64,000 bases of DNA from Agapetus fuscipes (Eukaryota; Arthropoda; Insecta; Trichoptera; Glossosomatidae). The first letter of the stretch is position 1; the number at the start of each line of letters is the position of its first letter. The position numbers were made by a program, and so were the translations under genes. The notes under the pieces were generated by a model. The model made no database searches. It had not been told where the DNA came from and worked only from the letters and a program-made list of their open reading frames with translations. The stretch spans positions 28,726,785 through 28,790,784 of the forward strand of contig OX637333.1 in the NCBI GenBank assembly GCA_951799405.1, read 5' to 3'. Positions 24,001-34,277 of the stretch are shown piece after piece.

Positions 24001-24040
24001 ATTGGCGAACATGGGGTTTATTAATTACAAAAATAAATTA
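21034..24040 (-). mobile_element. RTE-type LINE copy with 3' tail
   Basis: Element holding the 24012-21400 frame. Its 3' UTR (21399-21299) leads into the ~240-bp tail unit ending in ATTAG repeats at 21060-21034. The 5' edge is uncertain: only about 30 bp of possible leader precede the first ATG before AT-rich sequence. Confidence 0.8.
21400..24012 (-). CDS. RTE-clade LINE endonuclease/reverse transcriptase
   Basis: An 870-codon open frame of an RTE-like non-LTR retrotransposon. The N-terminal APE-type endonuclease shows GTWNVRRM, VTETKMKG and GDMNGWVG. The reverse transcriptase follows, with KAVIVPIYKGKG, NFRPISLLS, AFVDLEKAFDSVDR, GVRQGCVMSPWLFN and the catalytic YADD near residue 598. The C-terminus has FGHMERMNEERLTKKVY and GRGRPRKVW, typical of the clade. 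Between IDYICV and YKKWLND the usual end of the endonuclease (the S-D-H motif) is missing with the frame kept open, which suggests an in-frame internal deletion. The copy is otherwise uninterrupted and young-looking. Confidence 0.9.
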   Translation of the reverse strand: MFANINAVPLCRKTAINLLRENEWVFGTWNVRRMNECKEKEIVNVMNEKRIQVMGVTETKMKGNGEKVLMNGELYIWSGVEDGNERQGVGVVISENVKGCITGYQRISPRVLTVKLKTNRMKIFLVACYAPVDSECMDVKMRFWNELNAVVRESKKNEYIIILGDMNGWVGTQRDECVKIVGPSGRGVVNDNGRHLIALCAEHSLFASNTWFRHKDVHLYTRQIVGSRTIIDYICVTIYKKWLNDRNDRKLEDEYKIAKQMAKNVVYESKANEQRKIDEKMNRSFTDSRKEFWRWVGAIRNKDSALTTPGIKSAVGEMVWENDEVCKRWKEYFEGIFGRGERNLFRKMTEENEFRILKEEIKVSIECLKNGKSAGFDGINGEMLKAGGECVIDWMYELCKLCVNAGVVPMDWRKAVIVPIYKGKGDKKDCQNFRPISLLSIPGKVFCKVIIKNVILTTSERISDIQSGFMTGRGCVDQIFTLRQLVEKQLSVRRKLFTAFVDLEKAFDSVDRGMLWDVLKAYGVNGALLGAVHANYENSTACVRIDDEYSEWFEVFKGVRQGCVMSPWLFNIVMDKCVRDARLDDCGLMIGESKVSVLLYADDAVLVSDSAVELQTMLSRLNEALLGNYLKLNASKTKVLIFERNEENTNYEFRINGMNVDVVNEFVYLGSKFEKDGRMTGELERRVMKGRCVLGATACIAKNQNISKNARLAVRSGILLPTLMYGSEAWTVNESEISKVHTVEMDFLRSMIGKKRSDRVRNDFVRKECGAKESVKVKIKRSLLRWFGHMERMNEERLTKKVYVGRIDGCRGRGRPRKVWMDQISEIANEWNIQSHNKRRACMKKVMTLEEMKEVCKDRKKWRLICDVGG

Positions 24041-24142
24041 ATTATATTAAATAATAAAAATTATTATATAAAGTGTAAGTACATAAAAATGTCAAAATAA
24101 AAATTTCAAATATTTAAAACAATCAAATCATTATCATAATCG

Positions 24143-24586
24143 TTAAGGTATTAAAAAAATTATTAAATTATAAATATAAAATAAATCGGGCAAATATCGG
24201 GGGGGAGTCGGCAAGCTCCTTGCCGGAGTAGCTCCTGGCAGGCTGTCCTCGCCCATGCCCGCGTCTCTACGCTGGGCCCTCTTGCCGTGCAACACCCAGC
24301 CTCCTGTAGCTTGGCACTCCTTGGGGCTCTCATCAGAGTGGTCGTCGCAGTCGTCGTCCTTGTCACACACCCAGGTGCAGGGAATGCAGCGCCCGTTGGC
24401 GCACTGGAACTGACGGGCGGAGCAGCCGGTGGTGTCAGATATGTGTCCAGCGCCAGCAATCACGTAACAAGTCCCAGTAAACAGTGCACAGAACGAAAAC
24501 ACAAACCACATTTTACATCCAAAAATCAATGCGAGGGCAGACTGCCTCTCGTTGGAATACATGTCGAGAATCCCGCTACAATTCAC
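24143..24586 (-). CDS. orphan exon: signal peptide plus LDL-receptor class A module
   Basis: Open frame of 147 codons, partial. A second methionine (24511) starts a clear secretion signal, [17 protein letters not shown], followed by an LDL-A repeat: [13 protein letters not shown], then [11 protein letters not shown] and [11 protein letters not shown]. The six cysteines and the acidic DxxDDHSDE calcium site are intact; an extra cysteine sits in IPCTWVC. After the module the frame continues with [16 protein letters not shown] and then low-complexity sequence to a stop, so the true exon probably ends soon after the last cysteine. No strong donor is obvious. It could be the first exon of an LRP/vitellogenin-receptor-like protein or another LDL-A secreted protein. 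It is GC-rich against an AT-rich background and lies just upstream of the RTE element on the same strand. Confidence 0.7.
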   Translation of the reverse strand: MNCSGILDMYSNERQSALALIFGCKMWFVFSFCALFTGTCYVIAGAGHISDTTGCSARQFQCANGRCIPCTWVCDKDDDCDDHSDESPKECQATGGWVLHGKRAQRRDAGMGEDSLPGATPARSLPTPPRYLPDLFYIYNLIIFLIP

Positions 24587-26565
24587 TGTTCACACTTGAA
24601 TTTTTGTTTGGAGTAGAATACACAGCTTGAATTTTTTTGGATTTGGAACGCGTACGCCGATATCTAGTATGAATTATTGACTTCAATGCCTGCATTTTTT
24701 TAGAAGTTGCCAGAGTTCAGTTGTAATTATACTGCATGAAGAGGAAAGTTTTATATTTATCAGTTCACTCTGAGTATAGCACATAATAAACGTCAATCAC
24801 ATAATCATGAACATATCAATATCAATAAATTCACATTATAATTTCCCTACATTTGGGGAAGCAGGTTGCCGTTCTCAGCATTAAACGGCAAATACAAAAT
24901 TTATCAGTCCATCTTCACATCACTATACTTTGTGATTGTTTGTGATATAATAGTGACCCAATATTAAATATGCGCATAATTTCAAGGACCTTTCCACCAT
25001 TTCAAACAAATATCTTGATTTAATCCTTATCTGCTCACTTCTCAGGTGCCAAACAAAACCAAGAAATGTTCACAATACTTCGTACTGTCATGTAGGTACC
25101 TCCATATATTCCGATAAAACTATTCAATTCACGTAATTTACACTTCTTTCACTCAATAATGTCATAGATACTATTCCAAAAACAGAAATTACACTTTAGG
25201 AACCGACATCGTCATATATCTGTAGATTTTGATATAGGTTTTGAATATTAAACCCAGACCTCTTTAATTTGATCGTCGCTGGTTTATTGCCTTATATGGG
25301 CATGTATTGCCTTATATAGCAAAGTTTATGTTTATGCCAGGATTTTATTATTTCGTAGCGTGAACTTACAATTTCCTGCTTGTGGGCATGTATTAAAATA
25401 GGAGCTTTAAAGGTCAATGTATCTTTGCAGCTAAGATCATAGACTTCGAAAATATTTTTTGACAACCTTGTTTCCGCATGGTTATTTCCAGCTAGGGTTG
25501 TGTAGAGACATACTTTAACACCTATAAACTAAAGTATCAGTATTCAATGTCAAGATCTCGATCTAGCACTAGTGCTGTATCTATTTATAACGTCCGAACA
25601 ACACTAGCGCCAGTTACAATGCGAGTTTATAATAAATATTTATGTGTGACCAACTGGAAGCTGTGAAATGTAAATAAACTGAGGATATTACACATCACTA
25701 AAATAACGTGTTTATTGGAAAGCCTGTTAAAATAAACAATTAAAATATATTTTGAAATAATCACTAGTGATGAGAGATGTCTTTTTAACTTTATATTTGA
25801 TGCTTTAATCTAAGCCTGATACATTAATAATTATAAGTAGTAATTTTTCTGACTGATATTTTCACTTATTCAAAAAACTACAAACGGCAAATCGACGGAC
25901 ATTATTTTCTTTCTTAAGTTTCTCTTCTTTTTTGTTTCTTACACTTTATGGTTTTAGCAATTTTTTTTATCTTAATTATAAATATAAAACAAAATATATA
26001 ACTTGTCACCGCAGTTAAAAAAAAGAGGTTTTTTTTTACATTTTTAGCTTTTTTTGTGTGTGTGCTATATTTTGGATTTTTTTTCTTTTTAATTACATAA
26101 CTATACATTGTTTAATGCAATATGGGGCCATTTGCAAAAAACTGAAACAACTCAATGAATTAAATTTTAATTCAGTCAAAGAACACGGTTAAACACACAA
26201 TATACATATCTACATGTATAGTTCCAACATTTCTAATTTTCTGTAGGGATGAATTGCCTTACGAGCCCTGCCTTTGAATTTTTCATGTATTTGGCAGTTT
26301 TAAGATATTCTTGTCGTCACCACGCACCGCCACTGCTGTCACGACTTCAATAAAAATGATAATTTTCGTAATCTCGCCAGTGGCGCACGTCAAAGGCCCA
26401 CGAGAAGTTGGGTAGACCCGTGGCTTCCCTATTAAAATTACCTTTTCACAGGTACACAGTACGGAAAACGAATATTATTTTTTAACAACGAGTATACTAG
26501 ATACTTTTTGAATAGGAATAAATTTGGGCAGGACACATCTCTAAAGCCCAGTATTTTCAACGTTG
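24587..26565. other. AT-rich intergenic or intronic DNA
   Basis: Upstream of the LDL-A exon. A strongly degraded RTE-tail unit may lie at 25320-25440 (CTTGTGGGCATGTATT, CTTTGCAGCTAAGATCAT). Otherwise nothing is recognised. Confidence 0.45.
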
Positions 26566-26870
26566 GGGGCTGTCCATATATTACGTCATTCGCATTAAGA
26601 GGGGGGGGGGGGGGGGAGTCTGGTCTGCGGATGATGGCAAATTATGTACGAGTACCAAAAGTGACGTCGTTCTTGTAAATACAAATTTCTACAAAATATA
26701 CAAAATATTATGCAAGTAATATAACATTATTAATTATTAAGCTCATCCATTATTACAGCAAAAGGAGGGGGGGGGGGGGAGGTCATTAGTTAATGACTAT
26801 AGGATGATTGTAAGGGGGGGGGGGGGTCGAAAATCGGCCAAAATCGATGACGTAATTTATGGACGGCCCC
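26566..26870 (+). mobile_element. MITE-D copy
   Basis: 305 bp with the same ends and three long G-runs. Flanks TTG/TTA; the unoccupied version of the site, CAACGTTAGTATAGCGAC, exists at 12163-12180. This confirms insertion at TTA with one later change. Confidence 0.85.
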
Positions 26871-26907
26871 TTAGCATAGCGACTCTATATAGAATGAAAA
26901 GGCCCAT

Positions 26908-27140
26908 TCAGCCTTGCAGCAACAGTCATGTTTGAGTATTGGTGCTTTTTACAGCGACGTCTAAGCTCGCAAAGGGCTCTTGATGTGTGATATACACAAA
27001 AACAGCGCTCACCAAATAAATCATCCTAATATTATAATTATTATACGACCGGTCTGTAGTCTAGTGGTAACGCTTCAGACTCGTAAATGGAAGGTTGTTG
27101 GTACGGTGAAGGACCGGTCCGTAGTCTAGTTGTTAAAAAA
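26908..27140 (+). mobile_element. SINE-A tail fragment followed by two head fragments
   Basis: 26908-27047 is a SINE-A 3' half with the ATT-type tail. 27052-27105 and 27115-27140 are two successive incomplete heads (ACCGGTCTGTAGTCTAGTGG; ACCGGTCCGTAGTCTAGTTG), indicating repeated insertion at one spot. Confidence 0.65.
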
Positions 27141-27474
27141 AATAAAATAAAAATATCATCGTTGCTTCCAGCTAGCATTTGCTCTTATTCTCAGTGCATG
27201 CGTTTCAGTTGTTTTTCTTTTTATCAACTCGTTCCTATTTCTTTCTTTTAATTTATTTTAACGTCGGAAACTCGGCTATGCACTTTGCGGTTCCATGATA
27301 GAACGACACAGTGACATAACGACACATGACAAAACGACACATGACATAATGCGACATGACAAAACGACACATGGCATAACCATACATGATAGAACGACAC
27401 AATGCAGAACATCACAATGACAGTACATCACAAGACAAAATATCATTATGGCAGAGCATCACAGGAAAGTACCG

Positions 27475-28715
27475 TAAACTGGGGTTACTTTGATCATTTT
27501 TTTACTTTGAATGGTCCTAGCGCTTCCAATTTATGAAACAAAATTATTAAAAAAAAACACAATAGTCGGTTTTGTGAGTACTTTGGTCTAAGTTAATTAA
27601 AGTTATGATTTTTTAAATATTGTTAGAACTAAAAAATTAAAACCAAGTGATCAAAGTTAAACCGCATGTGGGGTTACTTTGATCACCCATGTTTTTTCAA
27701 TGGATTATCAAAGTGCACCGCAAAAATAACCACAGAAAAAATAAATAAATAAATCATGACGATTACATTTCATTTTATAAGGTTTTTAATGCTTGGTACT
27801 ACTTTGATAGGGACAATCAAATTCGAAATACATGAATAGCCCCAATCAGAGCATTTAGCCGCAGCCTTGAGCAGAGATTGTTCTTCTAAATTGGTAAAAA
27901 CAGTTTGAGCGCACGATAGGGGATAGAGAAGACTCATCTCGATTTTCCCCGAAAAAAGAATAAAGGTGTTGTGCCTCACAATACCATTTATTGCTTTTTC
28001 TGGTAAAATCGAAATGAATCTTCTCTATCCCCTATCGTGAATAGACACCCTGGAGTATTGATAAAGCTTCCCTTATGCTTGTTGAATAAAGTTCCATATG
28101 GAATTTCGTATTCTCTCGAAGCATCTCGTATAGACATTTTTCTCTCAACTATTTCAGTGACACATTCAAACGATCTTCATGATAGTTTTTATAATTTCGG
28201 GAACCAAGTTTTCTCTTGTGATCTCGCGGCATGTTAGTAACTGAAACAATATAATATAAAATAAAGCAAATAAATGAACACCATCCGAAAAAACAGAAAT
28301 GTCGCTATCTCACCCCGAAGGTTGATCAATGACACCCCGTGCAAAAATATCGCCCGTCATAAACATGCTTTTGAAGTTAGAAAGTCACAAATATTTTTTC
28401 ACAGATTCCAAACACAATTCTCTCAATATAATATGCATTTCAATAGGTTAGTCTGAATAGCAAATTAGTCACAAACCATGATTTGCCGGGTTTAAAAAGT
28501 GTAAACAAATTTCTAACTTACCATTTATTTTTTTAGCTATGAAAATAACTCACGCACACACGTCTTATTTAAAGAGAACAGTGGCCGACTATCAGTGCTC
28601 CCAACGCTTGAAAAAATAATCCACTGGTGCGTTTAGTTTTTGCAAAAAAAGGATTTGTTTGACAAAGAGAAGTTTCGATCAATGTAACCCCGTCAGTCAA
28701 AGTAACCCCAGTTTA
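27475..28715. mobile_element. pogo-like DNA transposon remnant
   Basis: Inverted ends TAAACTGGGGTTACTTTGA / CAAAGTAACCCCAGTTTA with TA at both edges, as in Tc1/mariner-pogo elements. It contains a broken transposase on the minus strand. Length is 1.24 kb, so the catalytic region is deleted. Confidence 0.72.
27770..28232 (-). pseudogene. pogo/psq-type transposase N-terminus, broken
   Basis: From 28232: MPRDHKRKLGSRNYK, a frameshift, then ECVTEIVERKMSIRDASREY and GIPYGTLFNKHKG-like HTH sequence (here EIPYGTLFNKHKG). This is a psq-type DNA-binding helix-turn-helix. A second piece (about 27920-27840) reads TVFTNLEEQSLLKAAAKCSD, matching the start of the CENP-B/Tc5-like HTH. No DDE domain remains. 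Confidence 0.62.
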
Positions 28716-28852
28716 CTACATAACCTTTGCAAAACATAACAAGACAAAACCGTTTCATGTGCCGTTTATGGTATATTCTGTTATAGGCATGTGATGTTTT
28801 GTCCTTGTGTCGTTTTGTCATAGAATGTTTTCTGTATTTTCTGTGTGTCATA

Positions 28853-29101
28853 TCGCACGTTTAATAATAAAGAAAAATAACTCAAAAATTGAGAAAATCG
28901 AGATTTTGTAATAAAACGCAACAACAATGCGAGAAGAATAGGTAGAATGCGACAGCCGTTTGATTTGGACGAATATGACCGAGATAAAACATCGGTCGCC
29001 TTTTTCATCACATACAAGTTGTACTGGTTGTCTGAACTTAAAACGTGATTTCCCAACATTCTTATTTTTTGAGTTATTGCTCTTTATTATTAAACGTGCG
29101 A
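28853..29101. mobile_element. MITE nested in the foldback arm
   Basis: 249 bp with inverted ends CGCACGTTTAATAATAAAGA / CTTTATTATTAAACGTGCG, interrupting the right arm of the 27283-29212 element. Confidence 0.7.
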
Positions 29102-29411
29102 TGTGTCGTTCTATTATCATGTGATGTTCTGTCACGTGTCGTTCTGTCATGTACCGTTATGTCATGTGTCGTTTTGTCACTGCGCCGTTCTAACCTGTCA
29201 CCGCATTTTGCATACCATCAAACGCAGATGGACTGAAATAATTATGCTCGAGAATTTTCTCTCCACCCGTTTTTTTACAATAAAAAGAAAATAGGAAAAA
29301 CAACATATGGGAGATGAGATTGAAAAACCCGCACGAGTTTTCTCTTCATTTCCCGCTCTTATTTCAAGTGTTTTTATTCTGTTTCGTTGGAAAACGGTTG
29401 CACGTCAAATC

Positions 29412-29790
29412 GGTCACAGACACCCCCGTTCACGGACACTTCAATCATGGGAAAATTGGTCACAGACATCCCGTCCAAAGACACCTCAATCATGGGAAAA
29501 TCGGTCACAGACACTCCGTCCAACGACACTTCCATCATGGTAAAATCGGCCACAGACACCCCGTCCAAAGACACCTTAATCATGGTAAACTCGGTCACAG
29601 ACACCCCGTCTAAAGACACCTCATTAATGGGAAAATCGGTCACAGACACCCCGTTCACGGACACTTCAATCATGGGAAAATTGGTCACAGACATCCCACC
29701 CAAAGACACCTCGATCATGGGAAAATCGGTCACATACACCCCGTCCAATGACACCTCGATCATGGGCCGATCGGTCACAGACATAGTCCA
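29412..29790 (+). repeat. 45-bp minisatellite, about 8.5 units
   Basis: Unit GGTCACAGACACCCCGTCC, AAAGACACCTCAATCATGG, GAAAATC, repeated with a spacing of 45 bp (the first 46). Because 45 is a multiple of three, both strands keep 136-codon open frames. Looser relatives (TTCGGTCACACGA) continue to about 29935. Confidence 0.85.
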
Positions 29791-30002
29791 CAGCTGATAG
29801 CTCGGCTATCTCGGCAGCAGCAAATCGGTCACGTGGCATTTCGTCCACACGACTTTTCGGTCGAAGACATTCCGGACACAGGCAATTCGGTCACACGATA
29901 ATATTTTGTCCACACAACTTTTCGGTCAATGACGATGTATAAAATTTTAGTTGGGTTAAATAAAAACACAATGATTTTAATCATTATTCAAAGCATTGTA
30001 CG

Positions 30003-30137
30003 CTTCAACTGAAGTGGTTGGCGTAAGCCGACCCCCGTACCTATAAAATTAAATAGGTTTTACTCGCCAAATGCGAAACTCTTTGGGAATAACGCGGCAA
30101 GAAATTAAACTATATGCGTAGCCAAGTTGCGTTTGCA
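30003..30137 (+). mobile_element. SINE-B 3' fragment
   Basis: CTTCAACTGAAGTGGTTGG through GTAGCCAAGTTGCG; head absent. Confidence 0.65.
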
Positions 30138-30214
30138 TTTGCGTATCACGAATATCCGAGTCGAAATCCGAAAAAAAAAATGCGATAAATTCAACAAATA
30201 ATTAAAAAGACTAC

Positions 30215-30395
30215 CTGAAGATGACCAATTGGTCGAAAACGTTTGTATCATTTAAAATATTTTAAAAATTGATAATTTTTAAATATACTATAGATTTGTG
30301 AAATAAAACAGTGTTTTGAAATTTAAAAGGTGTTATTTAATTGAATAACAATAAAATATATGAATTTTCACAGTGTTAATACACAAACCATAAAA
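30215..30395 (+). mobile_element. Penelope-like tail
   Basis: Hairpin module CTGAAGAT-GACC-AATT-GGTC-GAAAACG, then AT-rich sequence ending CAGTGTTAATACACAAACCA, shared with 5704-5875 and 42546-42670. Confidence 0.5.
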
Positions 30396-30879
30396 AACAA
30401 AGAAAAATATATATTTGTTTATAATTAAAAAGTAATTTAAAATAAAATTAAATTAAACAGTAATTTAAAATAAAAAGCTATACGACTATTATCACCATTA
30501 ATGGTTATTTGTGTGTATTTCTCAGTGATATTTTATGAAAAATAATAGATTGCTTTTGCTTTCTTTGACCCGCGAAATGCTGTAAACTAAAAAAAAATCC
30601 CTGACTATCGGGAATTGAATATAAATGACGTCACATAGCCGAGGGATATTTTGAATATCTGGATACCTTATTATTTTTTAAAAGTAAAGTTATCTAATCT
30701 AATTTAATTTACAAATGCATGAAACTGAGGGAATTATAACAAGTGTTTCCTGCTTAGCATACTTGCATATAAATTCCTGTAATTTATTCAGGAACTAGCT
30801 TGTTACGTAAAACTGCAACTGGGTTACTGGATTGCATTGCACTCTATGTAATGCATTTTGTACGCAGCCGACTATCTAA

Positions 30880-31598
30880 TTTGCGGTTTCATATTAGAAC
30901 TACGCAGTGACAAAACGATACATTACATAACGACACATTTCAGAACGACACATGACATAAGGATGCAGTGTCAAAACGACAGATGATATAACGACACATA
31001 ACATAATGACACATGATATTAAATCACAATGACAGTACATCACATGACAAAACATCACATACCTTAAACAGAAAATACCATAAAGGGTACATGAAAAAAA
31101 AACCTATGACAAAACACCATAAACGGCAGTCGGTATGAGAAACAAGTGAGATATGAGAAAATGGAATTCGTGCATATGTTATTTAGTAAAGCTTGTAAAA
31201 AAAATTGTCCCCCCCGATTATCATAATTATATCAACAATAAAAAAACTAACTAAGCTGCATATAAAGAGCAAATGCTTACAGAGTTATAACAGAAGGAGT
31301 CGCAGATGGCGTGTGGAAGAAAAAAAATGTTTGTCTTGTTTGTGATGTGAAGTTTTACCATTGTGATGTTATTTCATGTGTCGTTCTGTCATGTGTAGTT
31401 ATGCCATGTGTTGTGCTATTCTGTATTGCGTCGTTCTGTCATGTTTCTTTTTTTTAACAGTGCTGTTCTATCCTGTTACAAAGGGACCGTCCGTCATGTG
31501 CCTTTATGTCACGTGTCGTTGTCATGTGTTGTTCTGTCATGTGTCGTTCTATAATGTGTCGTTTTGTCACTGTGCTTTTCTAACCTGTCACCCTAAGT
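30880..31598. mobile_element. second foldback-like element
   Basis: Left arm 30880-31135 (ACGACACATGACATAA type) and inverted right arm 31340-31598 (TGTCGTTCTGTCATGTG), ~200 bp centre without coding capacity. Outer ends match those of 27283-29212. Confidence 0.65.
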
Positions 31599-32061
31599 TG
31601 CATGTAGGTATACCATACACAATATGCACAATAATACCTAATGAAGTTGGTCTCTCTCGGGAGGAAGCTGGAGCGACGAGAATTTTAGTGAAAACTACTT
31701 CTAACTTAGATTGTAAACACTACAAGTTGCATGAAAATTTAGCAAGAAATTTGTGCTAATTTAATTGGCCAAACATGACCCATAATTGTCTCTGATTAAG
31801 GCTTTTGAGGAAAAGTTACACTTTAAATTTCTCTTACGCAATCAAATTTGACGTCATTTTTGTCTAACATTTCAAACGACAATTTTTCTTCTTTCAATAT
31901 GTCTTTTTAATTCTAAAAGTCTACAGTCTAATTGAAGATGAAATGTGTTCTGGCAAGCAAACACGTGTTAGTTTGCGCTTGCACATGCTGCATGTGTACT
32001 CACAAAATGAGACCTAATCATCAATGACCATAAACCTGGTTGTGTCTGCTTGTGGGCAAAC

Positions 32062-32300
32062 ATTTAATTTACCGTCCTCCCAGTGCCTTTTCAGTTTATC
32101 TACCATTATTTTGATTAAATGATAACCTTTAAATGTAATAGTCTTGAGAATCACATTCTTCACAATCTGAGCTAAGAAAAAAACGTAAAGCTTTTATATA
32201 TTTCTGTTTTATATATTTTTCAAATGAATTTCCAGTTTTCATAAGACACATTGGCTCTGTACACATGCAAACATTGCTCATGTGCAATGACCTAAGATGG
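32062..32300 (+). mobile_element. diverged MITE-A relative
   Basis: Same internal order (ACAATCTGAGCTAAGAAAA, TTTTCATAAGACACATTGG, ACATGCAAACATTGCTCATG) but altered ends (GTCCTCCCAGTGCC). Confidence 0.6.
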
Positions 32301-32306
32301 ACAAAA

Positions 32307-32563
32307 CGCTCCCCCAGTTCTTGTTTGCCCTATAGACCAATTCTGTCAAACGTGACTTTTTTAAGCAGTTGTCTTAAGAATCAAATTCTACACAATCTGA
32401 GCTAAGAAAAAACGGGAAAAAATTGATAATGTGAGAGTTGCTTTAAATATTTTTTAAATCAATTTCCTGTTTTCATAAGACACATTGATCCAGTACACAT
32501 GCAAACATTGCTCATGTAAAATTAGCTGAATGGTCTATACGGCAAACAAGAACTAAGGCAGCG
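32307..32563 (+). mobile_element. MITE-A copy
   Basis: 257 bp with the family ends and AAAA flanks (32303-32306, 32564-32567). Directly follows a diverged relative at 32062-32300. Confidence 0.85.
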
Positions 32564-32639
32564 AAAAGACAAAAGACAAAAAAGCACTAAGGGGACCATA
32601 ATATGTTAATACAATATTGAATATAAGTAGCAAAAATAA

Positions 32640-32860
32640 TATAACATAGGCCACAGAGTATTCATATAAAATGGACACAAAAAAGCAGATAAGTTAGCGC
32701 TTAAATGTGTACTTTAAAAGCCCAAATCACAAATGAGCACAAACCCTGCAACTCTTGTTGTTCTTCCGTGAAACAGGGTTGATGTTGGAAATGTGAACCA
32801 TTTCCTAAAGTATGGTTGGCCAGCCTCATTCCAAACGATAAGTTAAGGAACGTATTTGCA
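32640..32860 (-). mobile_element. diverged RTE-tail unit
   Basis: CCCTGCAACTCTTGTTG, GAAACAGGGTTGATGTTGG and TAAGTTAAGGAAC. Confidence 0.55.
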
Positions 32861-33208
32861 ATTTAGATTAAAGAATACATAATTATTGATGGATCTGGCA
32901 TTAAAATATGAAGAAGAAGAATAAAGTGATTGGATTTGAAGTGGACTAATGGAGTGTAGAATAAATGAAAGACAGGCACTTTTGTTGGGTGGAGACCGCC
33001 GTTGTTTTGTAGAGCACACGGCCACCCCTCTCAGGGACAGATTGGATTTCCGTGTCGCTCTAAATGCTGGGACAACATCGTGCTATATTATGCTATATCG
33101 GTTTCATGCTATGCTATATATTACCTACAGCATGAACGTGTGCTATTTTTTATAGGGCACATGCTTTGGTGTAAGTATTTACTATAGGTTCCACGCTATG
33201 ATATATAT

Positions 33209-33811
33209 CAGGGGTGCCCATTCTTGAGGAGATCGACTTAGCAAAAGTTTATGGGCTGGCACACAATTTTCAAACTGTATAAAATTGCTAGCATTACAAA
33301 ATTATTTTTTTTACATTGAAGCTTTCACGGCCGGTTCTTGTTGACACAACAATCACTTTTTTCGGGCTATGTAGCCGTGGTCTGGTTGATTCATTCCGGA
33401 CAGTTTCGCCCATTGCTCCGATGGGCATTATCAGCGGTTGGCCAGTCGCTGTGATCTTCTTACAGGATCTGGTGTTCTGGAAACAACGCTAGCCTTTGAA
33501 TTAGTATTGATTATTGTATATTAGTATTGTATACTAATTCAAAGGCTAGCGTTGCTTCCAGAATACCAGATCCTGTAAGAAGATCACAGCGACTAGCCAA
33601 CCGCTGATAATGCCCTTCGAAAACTTTCTGATCTGATCTGTCTGAACTGATCAACCAGACCACGGCTACATAGCCCGAAAAAAGTGATTGTTGTGTCAAT
33701 TAACTTTTATTTTGCAAAAAACTACAGTTTTAAGATCGATCACTGAAAATTTTCAATATCCTCGGCGATCGACTTTAAAACCTTTCGCGATCGACCGTTT
33801 GGGCACCTCTA
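33209..33811. mobile_element. hAT-like element
   Basis: Ends CAGGGGTGCCCATTC / GTTTGGGCACCTCTA with GATCGAC just inside both, and AT-rich flanks that nearly match. There is no transposase. It is itself invaded by the foldback at 33341-33699. Confidence 0.62.
33341..33699. repeat. long inverted repeat, ~160-bp arms
   Basis: Arms 33341-33503 and 33527-33699 are near-perfect reverse complements (TTGACACAACAATCACTTTT... ; CTAGCGTTGCTTCCAGAAT). The left arm contains a hairpin module (33402-33434); its counterpart on the right is truncated. Inverted terminal copies are usual in Penelope-like elements. Confidence 0.75.
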
Positions 33812-34277
33812 CTATATATTGTAGGATACACTATGTGATATAATGTATTATAGGATAATGCTTTGCTATATTTTATGGGTCAAATGCTTTGAATACTCTA
33901 TGAATTATAAGAGGACACATTCTATGCCATTTACTCTAGGACAAATGATGTGCAATTATTTCTTGTGATGCGGATTTTGCTATTCTACATATTCCCAGTA
34001 CCATATTTTGTATACATAAGGTGACCCATTTAATACTTAATATTGAACCTTTATATATCTTTATGTGTTCATTTGTTTTTCATTTTCTTTAAAGGTTGTT
34101 TTATTTGACAGCAAATTTTATTCTACGTTATGGGACACATGCTGTGCTATAAGAAAGACATGTTATTCACTTTATTTTGTAGAAAACTCCATGCTATATC
34201 ATGGGACACATTCTATGTTATATTTAAATACATATTATGTGTTTTTTAGTGTTGATCTGTTAACACAGTGAAATTCC

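Larger units (their letters stand above)
27283..29212. mobile_element. foldback-like element with tandem-repeat arms
   Basis: Left arm (27283-27470) consists of degenerate ~14-15-bp repeats of CGACACATGACAAAA. The right arm (28720-28855 plus 29098-29212) carries the inverse (TGTCGTTCTGTCATG). Outer ends match as inverted repeats (GAACGACACAGTGACA; TGTCACTGCGCCGTTC). The middle is filled by a pogo-like remnant and a MITE. Confidence 0.65.

Noticed and set aside
22754..24100. Plus-strand frames opposite the RTE ORF
   Set aside because: Antisense shadows of the LINE frame, rich in S, T, H and F as expected from reversed codons.
29103..29294. Cys/His/Val-rich short proteins near 29.1 and 31.4 kb
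   Set aside because: Translations of TGTCGTTCTGTCATG-type tandem repeats in foldback arms.
29412..29790. CRISPR array
   Set aside because: The repeat is contiguous without unique spacers and the context is eukaryotic.
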